Shown here in pieces: positions 16,782 through 25,217 of a DNA stretch of 64,000 nucleotides (positions are counted from its first letter, which is position 1; each line of letters begins with the position of its first letter). Below the pieces are notes generated by a model that was not told the DNA's origin, made no database searches, and saw nothing but the letters and a program-made list of their open reading frames with translations. The position numbers were made by a program, and so were the translations under genes. The stretch spans positions 124,001 to 188,000 of the forward strand of contig DATCMB010000009.1 of NCBI GenBank assembly GCA_036563615.1, in the 5' to 3' direction. Origin of the DNA: Candidatus Binatia bacterium (lineage in GTDB: Bacteria > Desulfobacterota > Binatia > UBA12015).

Positions 16782-17489
16782 TTATTCCTCGTCGTCGTCG
16801 AGCCGAAAGATGTTCGTCCGCAGCGGCGAGTCGCCCTCGTCTTTCGCGGGGCCGACGAGTTGCTGCAACCACTCCGGCGCCGCTGGGCTCGCGCTGATCA
16901 CCCAGCCAACCGGCCAAGTGAAGGCCGAGACCGAGCGCCATCCTTGAGTCGCCAGCTCGGCGAGGACCTCACTAGGCGGAAGTGGGCTGGCTTGGTCGAA
17001 GTGCGCGCGGTGATTGACGTAGATCAGGGCGTCGAAGCTCGCGCAGGTGGTTGGCCCGTAGCGCGTCGCCTTCTTGGCGAGCTTCGTCGCTGCAAGGCGA
17101 GCGACCGATTCGTGAGAGAGCTTCCCGCCGAATGCTGCTTTCGGGGTAGACATCCTTCCTCGTGGAATCTCGAGCGAGAGATCTTCGAGGCTGGTTGCAG
17201 CTCGAAGGCGGTCGGTCTTTTCTCGCCATTCGGCTTGCGGTCTTCGTCCTGGTTCGAAGGCGGTGCACACCTCGAAGGCGGCTCCGCGGAACCTCACGTC
17301 GGGCGCCTGCGCGTCTTTGATCTTCTCCACCTCGCGGCAGCAGAACTTGACCCCGACGGCCCGCAGGAAGGCCGCGACCACCGCCCTCTCCATGGACTCG
17401 TGGTCGCTCAGAAACTTCCGCGTCTCTTCGGCGGCGTCCTGAAGCTGCAGCACGATAGCTGCTTCGTCGTCGACGCAAGCGCGCGGCAA
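16782..17489 (-). CDS. DUF1780-like protein, possibly a PD-(D/E)XK-type fold
   Basis: The product has 235 residues from TTG 17489. It resembles DUF1780: ETRKFLSDHESMERAVV near the N-terminus, then PDVRFRGAAFEV and EPGRRPQAEWREK, LATKLAKKATRYG, and TQGWRSVSAFTWPVGWVI. The PDV...FEV pair is reminiscent of a PD-(D/E)XK nuclease core, which is inference. The frame stays open upstream to about 17570 without a better start, and there is no clear Shine-Dalgarno, so the 5' end is uncertain. Its base composition is visibly less GC-rich than its neighbours, which suggests transfer. Confidence 0.65.
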   Translation of the reverse strand: MPRACVDDEAAIVLQLQDAAEETRKFLSDHESMERAVVAAFLRAVGVKFCCREVEKIKDAQAPDVRFRGAAFEVCTAFEPGRRPQAEWREKTDRLRAATSLEDLSLEIPRGRMSTPKAAFGGKLSHESVARLAATKLAKKATRYGPTTCASFDALIYVNHRAHFDQASPLPPSEVLAELATQGWRSVSAFTWPVGWVISASPAAPEWLQQLVGPAKDEGDSPLRTNIFRLDDDEE

Positions 17490-17565
17490 CGAGTAGCCGG
17501 CGGCCGCCAGTTGCTCGAGCTCCTCGACGGTCGCGTCGACGATCTCGAGTCGCGAGCGACGCGCG

Positions 17566-18417
17566 TCAATCCATTCCCGCGCGCTCGCGCAGGGTCTCGC
17601 GCGTCTCGAGCACCTCGACGGGCGCGCCGACCTCGAGGGTGCCGCGCTCGAGGTGGACGGCGTTCTGCCCGAACACGACGCCGAGCCCGGTCTTGCGGTA
17701 GGTCGCGAGCGTCGCGAGCGGCTCGTTGCCGTCGCGCTCGCCGGTCGACTGCTCGGTGGTGGTGATCACGCAGCGCGCGCAGGGCTTGACGATCTCGAGC
17801 TCGACGTCGCCGATGCAGATGCGCTTCCAGCGGTCCTCGGCGTAGGGCGCGGCGCCGCGGATCACGAGGTTCGGGCGGAAGCGCTCCATCGGCAGCGGGC
17901 GCGCGAGCCGTGCGTTGAGATCGTCGAGCGACGCCTCGCCGATCAGCAGCAGCGGGTAGGCGTCGGCGAACGCCGCCTGGGCGTGGCCGGGATACCAGTC
18001 GGGGTTCACCGGGCGCCGGTGGCCGCGCGGCAGCGCGACCACGCGCGCCGGGCGTCCGAGGTGCGACGAGATCCACGCGGCGGCTTCGTCGCCGGCGTCG
18101 ACCGCGGGGCCTCGATGACGCCAGACCTCGATCTCGCGGTCGCCCTCGGCTGCACACGCCGGCGGCAGGCGCAGCTCCGCGCGACCGGGCGCGCTCAGCA
18201 CGACGCCGCTGCGCGCGTCTTTGCCGTCCGGTGCGACGAAGCGGGTCGCGACGAGCGCGAGCTTCGGCTCCTCGCGCTGGGTGAGGAAGCGGCCGTGCTC
18301 GTCGACCACCATCCAGGCGCGGTCGCCGGCGAGGCCGAACGCGTCGAGCGGCCAGCTCGTGACCGCAATGCCGCGGCACGACTTGACGGGGTAGACGTGC
18401 AACGCGGCGAGGATCAT
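17566..18417 (-). CDS. MOSC domain protein (YcbX-like)
   Basis: The 283-residue protein has an N-terminal MOSC beta-barrel domain beginning with HVYPVKSCRGI and LTQREEPKLA (about 8-60). The MOSC core (about 120-280) has FRPNLVI, then KPCARCVITT with the conserved Cys expected to bind the molybdenum cofactor, and GQNAVHLERGTL. YcbX-type proteins reduce N-hydroxylated compounds using Moco and need an electron donor. GAGGGACGCA precedes ATG 18417, which lies eight bases after the TetR stop, so the two form an operon. Confidence 0.9.
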   Translation of the reverse strand: MILAALHVYPVKSCRGIAVTSWPLDAFGLAGDRAWMVVDEHGRFLTQREEPKLALVATRFVAPDGKDARSGVVLSAPGRAELRLPPACAAEGDREIEVWRHRGPAVDAGDEAAAWISSHLGRPARVVALPRGHRRPVNPDWYPGHAQAAFADAYPLLLIGEASLDDLNARLARPLPMERFRPNLVIRGAAPYAEDRWKRICIGDVELEIVKPCARCVITTTEQSTGERDGNEPLATLATYRKTGLGVVFGQNAVHLERGTLEVGAPVEVLETRETLRERAGMD

Positions 18418-18425
18418 TGCGTCCC

Positions 18426-19082
18426 TCAGCGGCTCGCGGCGGCCCGCTGCCGTGTCCGTGTGCTGCGCGCGGCTGGTCGGGCGGCGACCCGGGGTCGCAG
18501 CCCGGCGACGAAGACGCGCACCAGCGAGTCGACGTTCTTGCGGTAGTCTTCGACGGTGACGCCGGGGCCCTTGAGCCCCTTCACCGCGCGGAGCAGGAGC
18601 TGCGCGACGTCGCCCGCCGCGAGCCCGGTCTCGCCGAGGTCGATCTCGCCCGCCTGCGCCGCGCGGCGCAGCACGCGCGCGAGCTGGTCGAGGAAGCGAC
18701 GCTCGGTCTCGCCGATCAGGTCGCCGCACAGCCGGTTGGTCTCGTCGAGCAGCTCGCTCGCGTGCGGCGAGGCGAGGCTGATCTCGACGAAGCGCAGGCC
18801 CTTGGCGAGGATCGCCGCGACGATCCGGTCGGCGAGCGGCGCGTCCTGGGCGAGGGCGGCGGCCGCGCGCGACAGGGCCTCGTCCTGCATCTGCTGGGCG
18901 AGGCGGCGGAAGATCTCCTCCTTGTTGCGGAACTGGAGGTAGAGCGCGGCGCGCGACACCCCGGCCTCGGTCGCGATGTCCTCCATCGAGGTGCGGCGGA
19001 AGCCGTAGCGCGAGAAGCGCACGAAGGCGGCGGACAGAATCCGCTCCGGCGTCGCAATCGCCTCTCTCGGCATGCGAGGCAT
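18426..19082 (-). CDS. TetR/AcrR family transcriptional regulator
   Basis: From ATG 19082 the protein has 218 residues; ATG 19073 is an alternative. Residues 8-55 are the DNA-binding domain: TPERILSAAFVRFSRYGF, then IATEAGVSRAALYLQFRNKEEIF, a textbook TetR helix-turn-helix. The C-terminal domain (about 60-200) is helical; an Arg/Ala-rich tail follows. It is divergent from the SDR gene at 19170, and the 87 bases between hold two inverted repeats. The next gene on its strand is the MOSC protein. It probably represses both directions; the inducer is unknown. Confidence 0.9.
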   Translation of the reverse strand: MPRMPREAIATPERILSAAFVRFSRYGFRRTSMEDIATEAGVSRAALYLQFRNKEEIFRRLAQQMQDEALSRAAAALAQDAPLADRIVAAILAKGLRFVEISLASPHASELLDETNRLCGDLIGETERRFLDQLARVLRRAAQAGEIDLGETGLAAGDVAQLLLRAVKGLKGPGVTVEDYRKNVDSLVRVFVAGLRPRVAARPAARSTRTRQRAAASR

Positions 19083-19083
19083 G

Positions 19084-19109
19084 TTGACAAGAGTCGTGCA
19101 CCTCGTCAA
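19084..19109. promoter_or_regulatory. candidate TetR operator (inverted repeat 1)
   Basis: The half-sites TTGACAAG (19084-19091) and CTCGTCAA (19102-19109) form an inverted repeat matching at 7 of 8 positions. It begins two bases upstream of the TetR ATG, so a bound repressor would block tetR transcription or initiation. Its link to this TetR is inferred from position. Confidence 0.5.
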
Positions 19110-19125
19110 ACGTGGTCTGCACAAC

Positions 19126-19151
19126 CTGACGTTTTCGATCTAGAACGTCAG
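19126..19151. promoter_or_regulatory. candidate TetR operator (inverted repeat 2)
   Basis: Perfect 8-base arms CTGACGTT (19126-19133) and AACGTCAG (19144-19151) are separated by 10 bases. The site ends 18 bases before the SDR start codon and lies in the divergent promoter region. The TGAC half-site core is shared with the first repeat, which supports one regulator binding both. Confidence 0.55.
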
Positions 19152-19169
19152 AAACGTGAGGAGGCCGTC

Positions 19170-19985
19170 ATGGGCAAGCGACTCTCGGGGAAGACCGCCG
19201 TCGTCACCGGCGCGTCGAGCGGCATCGGTCGGGCCATTGCGGAGCGTCTCGGCGGCGAGGGGGCGCACGTGTTCCTGTCGGGACGGACGCGCGACGCGAT
19301 GCTCGCGTCGCAGGAGAGGATCGAGCGAGCGGGCGGGCGCGCGACCTGCGCGGTCGGCGACGTGCGCGATCCGCGCCACGTGCAGGGCCTGATCGACGCG
19401 GCGATGCGCGACACCGGCCGCCTCGACATCATGGTGAACAACGCGGGCGTGTCCTTCCATCAGCCGATCATCGAGGGCGACGTGGAGGAGTGGCGCACGA
19501 TGCTCGAGACCAACGTGCTCGCGCTGCTCGTCGGCTGCCAGGCGGCGATCCGCGCGATGCGCGCGTGCGGCGCCGAAGGGCACGTGGTCAACGTGTCGTC
19601 GATCGCGGCGCTGCGTCCGGACTCGGGCGTCTACGGCGCGACCAAGCACGCCGTGAACTGCATCTCGGCGACGCTGCGCCGCGAGCTCGAGGAGGACGAC
19701 ATTCGCGTCGTCAACGTCATGCCGGGCGCGATCGCGACCAACTTCGCGCGCAACTTCGATCCGCAGATCGTCCGTGGCATCGTCGGGGCCTCCGGCGTGG
19801 ACGTCGAGGTGAAGCGCGGCGAGCGCCTGCCGGACGAGGCGCTCGACGGTCTGCCGCCGTCGATGCGACAGATCCTCGGCCGCCCGGAGGACGTCGCCGA
19901 TGCTGTGCTTTACGCCGTCACCCAGCCGATCCACGTCAACGTGGCCGAGATCGTCGTGCGGCCACCGAAGCAGCTCGCCCTGTAG
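19170..19985 (+). CDS. SDR family oxidoreductase
   Basis: The 271-residue protein has TGASSGIG (about 14-21), NNAGVSF (about 91), catalytic Ser in NVSSIAA, and YGATK supplying the Tyr and Lys. An Arg after the second strand (LSGRTRD) suggests NADP(H). The segment MPGAIATNFARNF follows the active site. GAGGAGG precedes the ATG. It is the first gene of a likely SDR-MFS-SnoaL transcript facing a TetR regulator, which suggests an inducible route for an imported compound. Confidence 0.9.
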   Translation: MGKRLSGKTAVVTGASSGIGRAIAERLGGEGAHVFLSGRTRDAMLASQERIERAGGRATCAVGDVRDPRHVQGLIDAAMRDTGRLDIMVNNAGVSFHQPIIEGDVEEWRTMLETNVLALLVGCQAAIRAMRACGAEGHVVNVSSIAALRPDSGVYGATKHAVNCISATLRRELEEDDIRVVNVMPGAIATNFARNFDPQIVRGIVGASGVDVEVKRGERLPDEALDGLPPSMRQILGRPEDVADAVLYAVTQPIHVNVAEIVVRPPKQLAL

Positions 19986-19997
19986 CGGGGACACGCC

Positions 19998-21266
19998 ATG
20001 AACACGCCCGTCTCGCAGGCCGCCGTCGCGACCGCGTCCGGTCGTGCCGTAACGCCGCTCACGCGCTACCAGAAGTGGCTGTTCTTCTTCCTCTCGGTCG
20101 CGACCTTCTTCGAGGGCTACGACCTGTTCGCGCTCGCGCAGATCCTGCCGAACCTGCGCGCCGACATGGGCCTGTCGCCGGCGTACTCGGGCGTCCTGAT
20201 CTCGGTGACGAGCGTCGGCAACGTGCTCGCGTACTTCGTCGTGAGCCGCGCCGACCGCCTCGGCCGTCGCCGCGTGCTGACCATCACCATCGCCGGCTAC
20301 ACGCTGTTCTCGTTTCTCACCGCGCTCGCGCCCGACGTCTGGACCTTCGCCGTCTGCCAGCTCGTCGCGCGCATGTTCCTGCTCGGCGAGTACGCGGTGG
20401 CGATGGTGTACGCGGCCGAGGAGTATCCCGCCGAGCGCCGCGGCATGGTGATCGGCGTGATCCAGGCGTGCTCGAGCCTCGGCGCGATCACGTGCGCCGC
20501 GGTGGTGCCGGCGCTGCTGCAGACGCCGCTCGGCTGGCGCTCGGTGTACCTCGTCGGCACGGTGCCGCTGGTCATCATCGCGTTCGCGCGGCGCAGCCTG
20601 CGCGAGACCGAGCGCTTCGCGCGCGAGGCGGCGGCGGGACGCACGGCGCAAGCGTCGTTCGCGCGCATCTTCCGCACGCCGTACCGCGGTCGCGTGCTGC
20701 AGCTCGCGCTGATCTGGTCGATCACGTTCTTCTGCACGCAGAACGCGGTCGCGTTCTGGAAGGAGTTCGCGCTCGCCGAGCGCGGCATGACCGACGCGCA
20801 GGTCGGCACGGCGCTCGCGTTCGCGTCGATCGTCTCGATGCCCTTCCTGTTCTTCGTCGGCAAGCTGCTCGACGTGATCGGACGGCGGCGCGGCGCGACG
20901 GTGGTGTTCTCGCTGACCGCGCTCGGCGTCTTCCTCGGCTACACGCTGGAGTCGCCGACAGCCCTCACGGGCGCGCTGGTGGTCGGCATCTTCGGCACGA
21001 GCGCGGTGCTGCCGGTGCTCAACACCTATACCGCGGAGCTCTTCCCGACCGAGCTGCGCAGCGAGGCCTGGGCGTGGGCGAACAACCTGATCGCGCGCAC
21101 GGCGTACCTCGCGTCGCCGCTCGCGGTCGGAGTGGTGGCGGAGAGCTTCGGCTTCGGACCGACGCTCGCCGCGACCGCGCTCTTCCCGATCGTCGCGCTG
21201 GTGCTGATCCTGGCGCTCTTGCCGGAGACGGTCGGGCGCGAGCTCGAGGAGACGGCGGCGCTCTGA
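19998..21266 (+). CDS. MFS transporter, sugar/aromatic-acid type
   Basis: The 422-residue protein has about 12 membrane helices. The segment FFEGYDLFALAQILPNL resembles the helix-1 motif of the aromatic acid:H+ symporter and sugar-porter groups (GYD). The loop after helix 2 reads SRADRLGRRRVL, the MFS signature GxxxDRxGRR type. AEEYPAERRG after helix 4 and TAELFPTELRSEAW after helix 10 match the PETxR-like motifs. It lies 12 bases after the SDR gene, so import of an organic acid for that pathway is the simplest reading. Confidence 0.88.
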   Translation: MNTPVSQAAVATASGRAVTPLTRYQKWLFFFLSVATFFEGYDLFALAQILPNLRADMGLSPAYSGVLISVTSVGNVLAYFVVSRADRLGRRRVLTITIAGYTLFSFLTALAPDVWTFAVCQLVARMFLLGEYAVAMVYAAEEYPAERRGMVIGVIQACSSLGAITCAAVVPALLQTPLGWRSVYLVGTVPLVIIAFARRSLRETERFAREAAAGRTAQASFARIFRTPYRGRVLQLALIWSITFFCTQNAVAFWKEFALAERGMTDAQVGTALAFASIVSMPFLFFVGKLLDVIGRRRGATVVFSLTALGVFLGYTLESPTALTGALVVGIFGTSAVLPVLNTYTAELFPTELRSEAWAWANNLIARTAYLASPLAVGVVAESFGFGPTLAATALFPIVALVLILALLPETVGRELEETAAL

Positions 21267-21319
21267 CGCCTGTCCGGCGGCGATTGCCGTCGGCTAGGGC
21301 GTCGCGCTAGCACCGCGCC

Positions 21320-21760
21320 ATGGCGCACGACGCGAACGACCCCGCCGCGATCGCGGACCGCCTCGCGATCCAGGATCTCTTGACGCGCTACTGCGTCGCG
21401 ATCGACGGCGACGACTGGGAGCTGCTCGACACCGTGTTCACGCCGGACGCGCAGATCGACTACACGAGCTCGGGCGGCATCGCGGGCGCGTATCCCGAGG
21501 TGCGCGCCTGGCTCGCGCAGGTGCTGCCGGGCTTCCCTGTCAAGCAACACCTGGTGACCAACTTCTCGGTCGAGATCACGGGCGACCGCGCGACGAGCCG
21601 CACGTACTTCTACAACCCGATGGGGCGTCCGAAGGACGGTGGCGGCGTGGCGCTGTTCTTCGTCGGCGGCTGGTACCTCGACGAGCTCGTGCGCACGGCG
21701 GACGGCTGGCGGATCGCGAAGCGGGTCGAGAAGCAGAGCTGGGTCGACGTGCGCGGCTGA
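21320..21760 (+). CDS. SnoaL-like (NTF2-fold) protein
   Basis: The 146-residue protein has the SnoaL-4 pattern: IADRLAIQDLLTRYCVAIDGDDWELLDTVF at the N-terminus, then VEITGDRATSRTYFYN, and a C-terminal GWYLDELVRTADGWRIAKRVEK. These proteins form NTF2-like cones acting as dehydratases, isomerases or binding proteins. It starts 53 bases after the MFS gene and completes that gene set. No catalytic residues can be assigned from sequence alone. Confidence 0.85.
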   Translation: MAHDANDPAAIADRLAIQDLLTRYCVAIDGDDWELLDTVFTPDAQIDYTSSGGIAGAYPEVRAWLAQVLPGFPVKQHLVTNFSVEITGDRATSRTYFYNPMGRPKDGGGVALFFVGGWYLDELVRTADGWRIAKRVEKQSWVDVRG

Positions 21761-21820
21761 CGCGCGCGGCACGCGCAGGCAGCTCGAGCGCGGCGCGCGC
21801 GAAGCCCGCGGCTCGCGCGC

Positions 21821-21860
21821 AAAAAGAAACGCGGCCCCTCCCGTTCGGAAGGGGCCGCGT
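21821..21860 (-). terminator. Rho-independent terminator of the amt gene
   Basis: Arms ACGCGGCCCCT (21829-21839) and AGGGGCCGCGT (21850-21860) make an 11-base-pair stem with a small inner CCG/CGG pairing. On the minus strand the stem is followed by TTTCTTTTT (complement of 21821-21828 and onward), a good U-tract. It lies 27 bases past the amt stop codon. The SnoaL gene on the other strand may also use the hairpin. Confidence 0.85.
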
Positions 21861-21886
21861 CCCGATCACCAGAGCCGACGCGCCGC

Positions 21887-23308
21887 TCAGGCGTACTCGC
21901 GCTTGACCGCCGCCGCCGAGACGTGGCCGTGCGCGACGTGGCCGAGCTCGGGGACGATCGTCGAGCCGCCGGCGAAGCCGTAGGCGCTCTCGCTGTGCTG
22001 CGAGAGGTCGAGACCCTCGATCTCCTCCTCCTCGGAGACCCGCAGCGAGCCGAAGAAGAGCTTCAGGACGAAGAGGATGATGGCGGTCGCGAGCGGCGCG
22101 AACACCGCCGTGAACGCGATGCCCTCGAGCTGCACGAGCACCTGCTGCGCGTTGCTCTCGATGCCGTCGCCGAGCGACACGGCGAACAGACCCGACGCGA
22201 GCGCGCCCCAGGCGCCGCCGAGCGCGTGCACGCCGAAGACGTCGAGCGAGTCGTCGTAGCCGAGCGCGGGCTTCAGGAACATGCAGGCCGCGTAGGAGAT
22301 GACCGCGACGCCGGCGCCGGTCGCCATCGCGCCGAGCGGCGAGACCGCGCCGCAGGCGGGCGTGATCGCGACAAGACCTGCGACCGCGGCGGTCGCGCCG
22401 CCGAGCGCGGTCGGCTTGCCGCGGTGGATCCACTCGATCGCCGCCCAGACGAGCACCGCCATCGACGCCGCGGTGGAGGTGTTGAGGAACGCGAGCGCCG
22501 CGAGCGGGCTCGCCGCGAGCGCGCTACCGGCGTTGAAGCCGAACCAGCCGGTCCACAGCAGGCCCGCGCCGATCAAGCACAAAGGAAGGCTGTGCGGCGG
22601 CATCGGCTCCTTGCCGAAGCCGCGCCGCTTGCCGAGCATGATCGCCGCGACGAGCGCCGAGAAGCCGCTCGACATGTGCACGACGAGGCCGCCCGCGAAG
22701 TCGATCGCGCCGGACTGGAAGATCCAGCCCTCGGAGCCCCACACCATGTGCGCGAGCGGGCAGTAGACGACGAGCAGCCAGATCGTGATGAACGCGACCC
22801 AGACGCTGAACTTCATGCGCTCGGCGACTGCGCCGAGGATCAGCGCCGGGGTGATGATCGCGAACATGCCCTGGAACATCGCGAAGATCAGCTCGGGGAT
22901 GTTGCGGTCGGCGCCGTTGGTCACGACCGAGTCGAGGGTCACGCTCGCGAGCCCGACCTTCGAGAAGTCGCCGATGAAGGCGTTGCCGTCGCCGAAGGCG
23001 AGGCTGTAGCCGATGAGGATCCAGAGGACGCCCGCGATGCCCGCCGAGATGAAGCACTGCATGAGCACGTTGAGGACGTTCTTCGAGCGCACGAGCCCGC
23101 CGTAGAACAGCGCCAGGCCGGGCAGGGTCATCATCAGCACGAGGGCGGCGGCGGTGATCACCCACGCGGTGTCGCCCGAGTCGAAGACGGGCGCGGCCGC
23201 GGCCGCATCCTGGGCCCACGCGGCGGCGCCGGTGAGCGAGCACAGTGCGGCGGTCGCGGCCGCCGCGAATCGCGGCCCGAAGGGGCCCTTCGTTGCGAGC
23301 TTGTCCAT
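21887..23308 (-). CDS. amt: ammonium transporter (Amt family)
   Basis: The 473-residue protein starts with a signal-like segment ending GAAAWAQ (about residue 33), as in E. coli AmtB, then eleven membrane helices. Landmarks are FYGGLVRSKNVLNVLMQ (about 68-84), the first pore His in FAGGLVVHMSSGFSAL, the second in DVFGVHALGGAWGAL, and the gate Phe/Trp region. The cytosolic tail after FGSLRVSEEEEIEG is about 55 residues with three His near the end. Amt genes are usually linked to a glnK PII gene; none is here. AGGAGGGAAGAAGG precedes the ATG. Confidence 0.95.
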   Translation of the reverse strand: MDKLATKGPFGPRFAAAATAALCSLTGAAAWAQDAAAAAPVFDSGDTAWVITAAALVLMMTLPGLALFYGGLVRSKNVLNVLMQCFISAGIAGVLWILIGYSLAFGDGNAFIGDFSKVGLASVTLDSVVTNGADRNIPELIFAMFQGMFAIITPALILGAVAERMKFSVWVAFITIWLLVVYCPLAHMVWGSEGWIFQSGAIDFAGGLVVHMSSGFSALVAAIMLGKRRGFGKEPMPPHSLPLCLIGAGLLWTGWFGFNAGSALAASPLAALAFLNTSTAASMAVLVWAAIEWIHRGKPTALGGATAAVAGLVAITPACGAVSPLGAMATGAGVAVISYAACMFLKPALGYDDSLDVFGVHALGGAWGALASGLFAVSLGDGIESNAQQVLVQLEGIAFTAVFAPLATAIILFVLKLFFGSLRVSEEEEIEGLDLSQHSESAYGFAGGSTIVPELGHVAHGHVSAAAVKREYA

Positions 23309-23693
23309 CCTTCTTCCCTCCTCAGGGCATCGAGATCAGCTGTGGTGATCCAGGGATCGCGAGCGGTGATGCCGCCGGCAGCAATGGCTGCGCCACGCAG
23401 CGATGTGCCGTCGAAACGAGGGTTTGCGCGGCTGGACCAGCCGGTGTGCCCACGAAACGAGCGGATGCCTGCTCAGAAAAGCATCAGCCGCCTGCTTCGT
23501 GGGCGCTCGTTTGCTGGGCAGAAGCCGCGGCGTTCCCGGGGCCATCGCCCGGCGCAGAGCGTCCGGCCCGGTGCGTGAGCGCGCTCGCGCCGCGCCGAGC
23601 GGCTCGATTGACCGCCGCTTCGCGCGCACCGTATGACGCCCCGTCGCGCGGCGCCTGTCTTCGCCGCGCGCGTACGCGTACGGGAGGGGAAGC
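23309..23693. other. intergenic region between amt and amidase with dyad symmetry
   Basis: This 385-base divergent region has no convincing gene. It contains GGCTGG-A-CCAGCC (23430-23442) and two nested inverted repeats: CCCACGAA (23449-23456) pairing with TTCGTGGG (23496-23503), and GATGC (23464-23468) pairing with GCATC (23481-23485). The motif AAACGAG occurs at about 23414 and 23455 and inverted at about 23505. It is a plausible leader or control region for amt (nitrogen regulation), but no sigma-54 site was recognised. Confidence 0.45.
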
Positions 23694-25124
23694 ATGGCGT
23701 TCAGCGAGTACTCGGAGTTCGACGGCCTCGGCCTCGCCGAGCTGGTCCGCAAGGGCGAGGTGACGCCCGCCGAGCTGGTCGAGGCGGCGATCGAGCGCGT
23801 CGAGCGCCACAACGGGACGCTCAACGCCGTGGTCTACAAGGGCTACGAGGACGCGCGGCGCGCGGCTGCCGGCACGCTGCCCGACGGGCCGTTCCGCGGC
23901 GTCCCCTTTCTCGTGAAGGATCTCTACTGCCCGGTCGCGGGCTGGCCGATGTCGAACGGCTCGCGCTGGTTCGCGTCGGCGCCGGCGAGCGCGGAGGACG
24001 ACGAGCTCGTCCGTCGCTACCGCGCGAGCGGCATGGTGCTGCTCGGCAAGTCGAACACACCGGAGTTCGGCATCACCGGCACGACCGAGGGCGCGGCGCT
24101 CGGCCCGTGCCGCAACCCGTGGAACCCCGAGCACATCTCGGGCGGCTCGAGCGGCGGCGCGGCGTCGGCCGTGGCGGCGGGCATCGTGCCGATGGCGCAC
24201 GCCTCCGACGGCCTCGGCTCGATCCGCATCCCGGCCGCGTGCTGCGGGCTCGTCGGGCTCAAGCCGACGCGCGACCGCAACCCGATCCGTCGCACGTCGC
24301 AGGGCGGGATCGCGTTCGAGGTCAATCACATCGTTTCGCGCACGGTGCGCGACTGCGCGGCGATGCTCGACTGGACCGGACGGCCGATGAAGAACGTCTG
24401 GTTCACGGCGCCGCCCAAGGAGCGACCCTACCTCGAAGAGATCGCGCGCAAGGGGCCGCGGCTGCGCATCGCGTTCCACGGCGAGCCGCCGTCGCAGGTC
24501 GCGCTGCACCCCGACGTCGCGAAGACGCTCGACGACACCGTGCGCGTCCTGAAGGAGCTCGGCCACGAGGTCTTCGAGCGCCCGCTCGAGGTCGACTGGC
24601 GGAAGCTCTACCGCGCGCAGGGCGTGTGGAGCGCCGGCAACTTCGTCGGCATGATGGCGTCCCACGTCGAGGCGCTCGGTCGCGAGCCGGGTGAAGACGA
24701 GATCGAGAAGCTGACGCGCTGGATCTGGGAGAACGGCAAGCACGTCACGGCCGCGATGCACGTGCAGGCCGAGCACACGCTCAAGGAGATGATCGTCGGC
24801 ATCCTCGAGCAGTTCGAGCAGTTCGACGTCTTCCTCTGCCCGACGACCATCACGCCGCCGCCCAAGGTCGGCTACATCGATCCGTGCCGGCTCGAGCCGA
24901 AGGAGCTGAACCGCCGTCAAGCGACGACCTTCGGCTTCACGCCGCCGTTCAACTTCACCGGCCAGCCAGCGATCTCGCTGCCGCTCGGCTGGTCCGCGGA
25001 CGGTCTGCCGATCGGCATGATGTTCGCCGCGCGCTACGCCGACGAGGCGACGCTGCTGCGGATCGCGGCGGAGCTGGAGGAGGCGCGGCCGTGGCGCGAT
25101 CGGCGTCCGCCGGTGTGGGGCTGA
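23694..25124 (+). CDS. amidase signature family hydrolase
   Basis: The 476-residue protein has the Ser-cisSer-Lys triad of the amidase signature family: Lys in [10 protein letters not shown] (about 77), [14 protein letters not shown] (about 150-163) with the cis-Ser, and the nucleophile Ser in [13 protein letters not shown] (about 174-186). The C-terminal part has [16 protein letters not shown], also typical. GGAGGGGAAGC precedes the ATG. Substrates in the family range from aryl amides to urea derivatives; release of ammonia would fit the divergent Amt gene, but that is inference. Confidence 0.93.
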   Translation: MAFSEYSEFDGLGLAELVRKGEVTPAELVEAAIERVERHNGTLNAVVYKGYEDARRAAAGTLPDGPFRGVPFLVKDLYCPVAGWPMSNGSRWFASAPASAEDDELVRRYRASGMVLLGKSNTPEFGITGTTEGAALGPCRNPWNPEHISGGSSGGAASAVAAGIVPMAHASDGLGSIRIPAACCGLVGLKPTRDRNPIRRTSQGGIAFEVNHIVSRTVRDCAAMLDWTGRPMKNVWFTAPPKERPYLEEIARKGPRLRIAFHGEPPSQVALHPDVAKTLDDTVRVLKELGHEVFERPLEVDWRKLYRAQGVWSAGNFVGMMASHVEALGREPGEDEIEKLTRWIWENGKHVTAAMHVQAEHTLKEMIVGILEQFEQFDVFLCPTTITPPPKVGYIDPCRLEPKELNRRQATTFGFTPPFNFTGQPAISLPLGWSADGLPIGMMFAARYADEATLLRIAAELEEARPWRDRRPPVWG

Positions 25125-25177
25125 GGCACCTCGCGCCACGCGACGCGCGCCGCGAAGCGAGCGACGAGACGCACGAC

Positions 25178-25207
25178 GCCCCCGCCCCGGCGTGCCGGGA
25201 CGGGGGC
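25178..25207. terminator. hairpin between convergent amidase and S8 protease genes
   Basis: A 14-base-pair stem with one mismatch (arms 25178-25191 and 25194-25207, outer arms GCCCCCG and CGGGGGC) lies between the two convergent stop codons. No U-tract follows on either strand, so it is a likely bidirectional terminator or transcript-end stabiliser. Confidence 0.6.
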
Positions 25208-25217
25208 TCGCGTGCGC

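Noticed and set aside
17245-17265. GGTTCGAA-like T-loop sequence as a possible tRNA
   Set aside because: It lies inside the DUF1780-like coding region and no acceptor stem or anticodon arm can be drawn around it.
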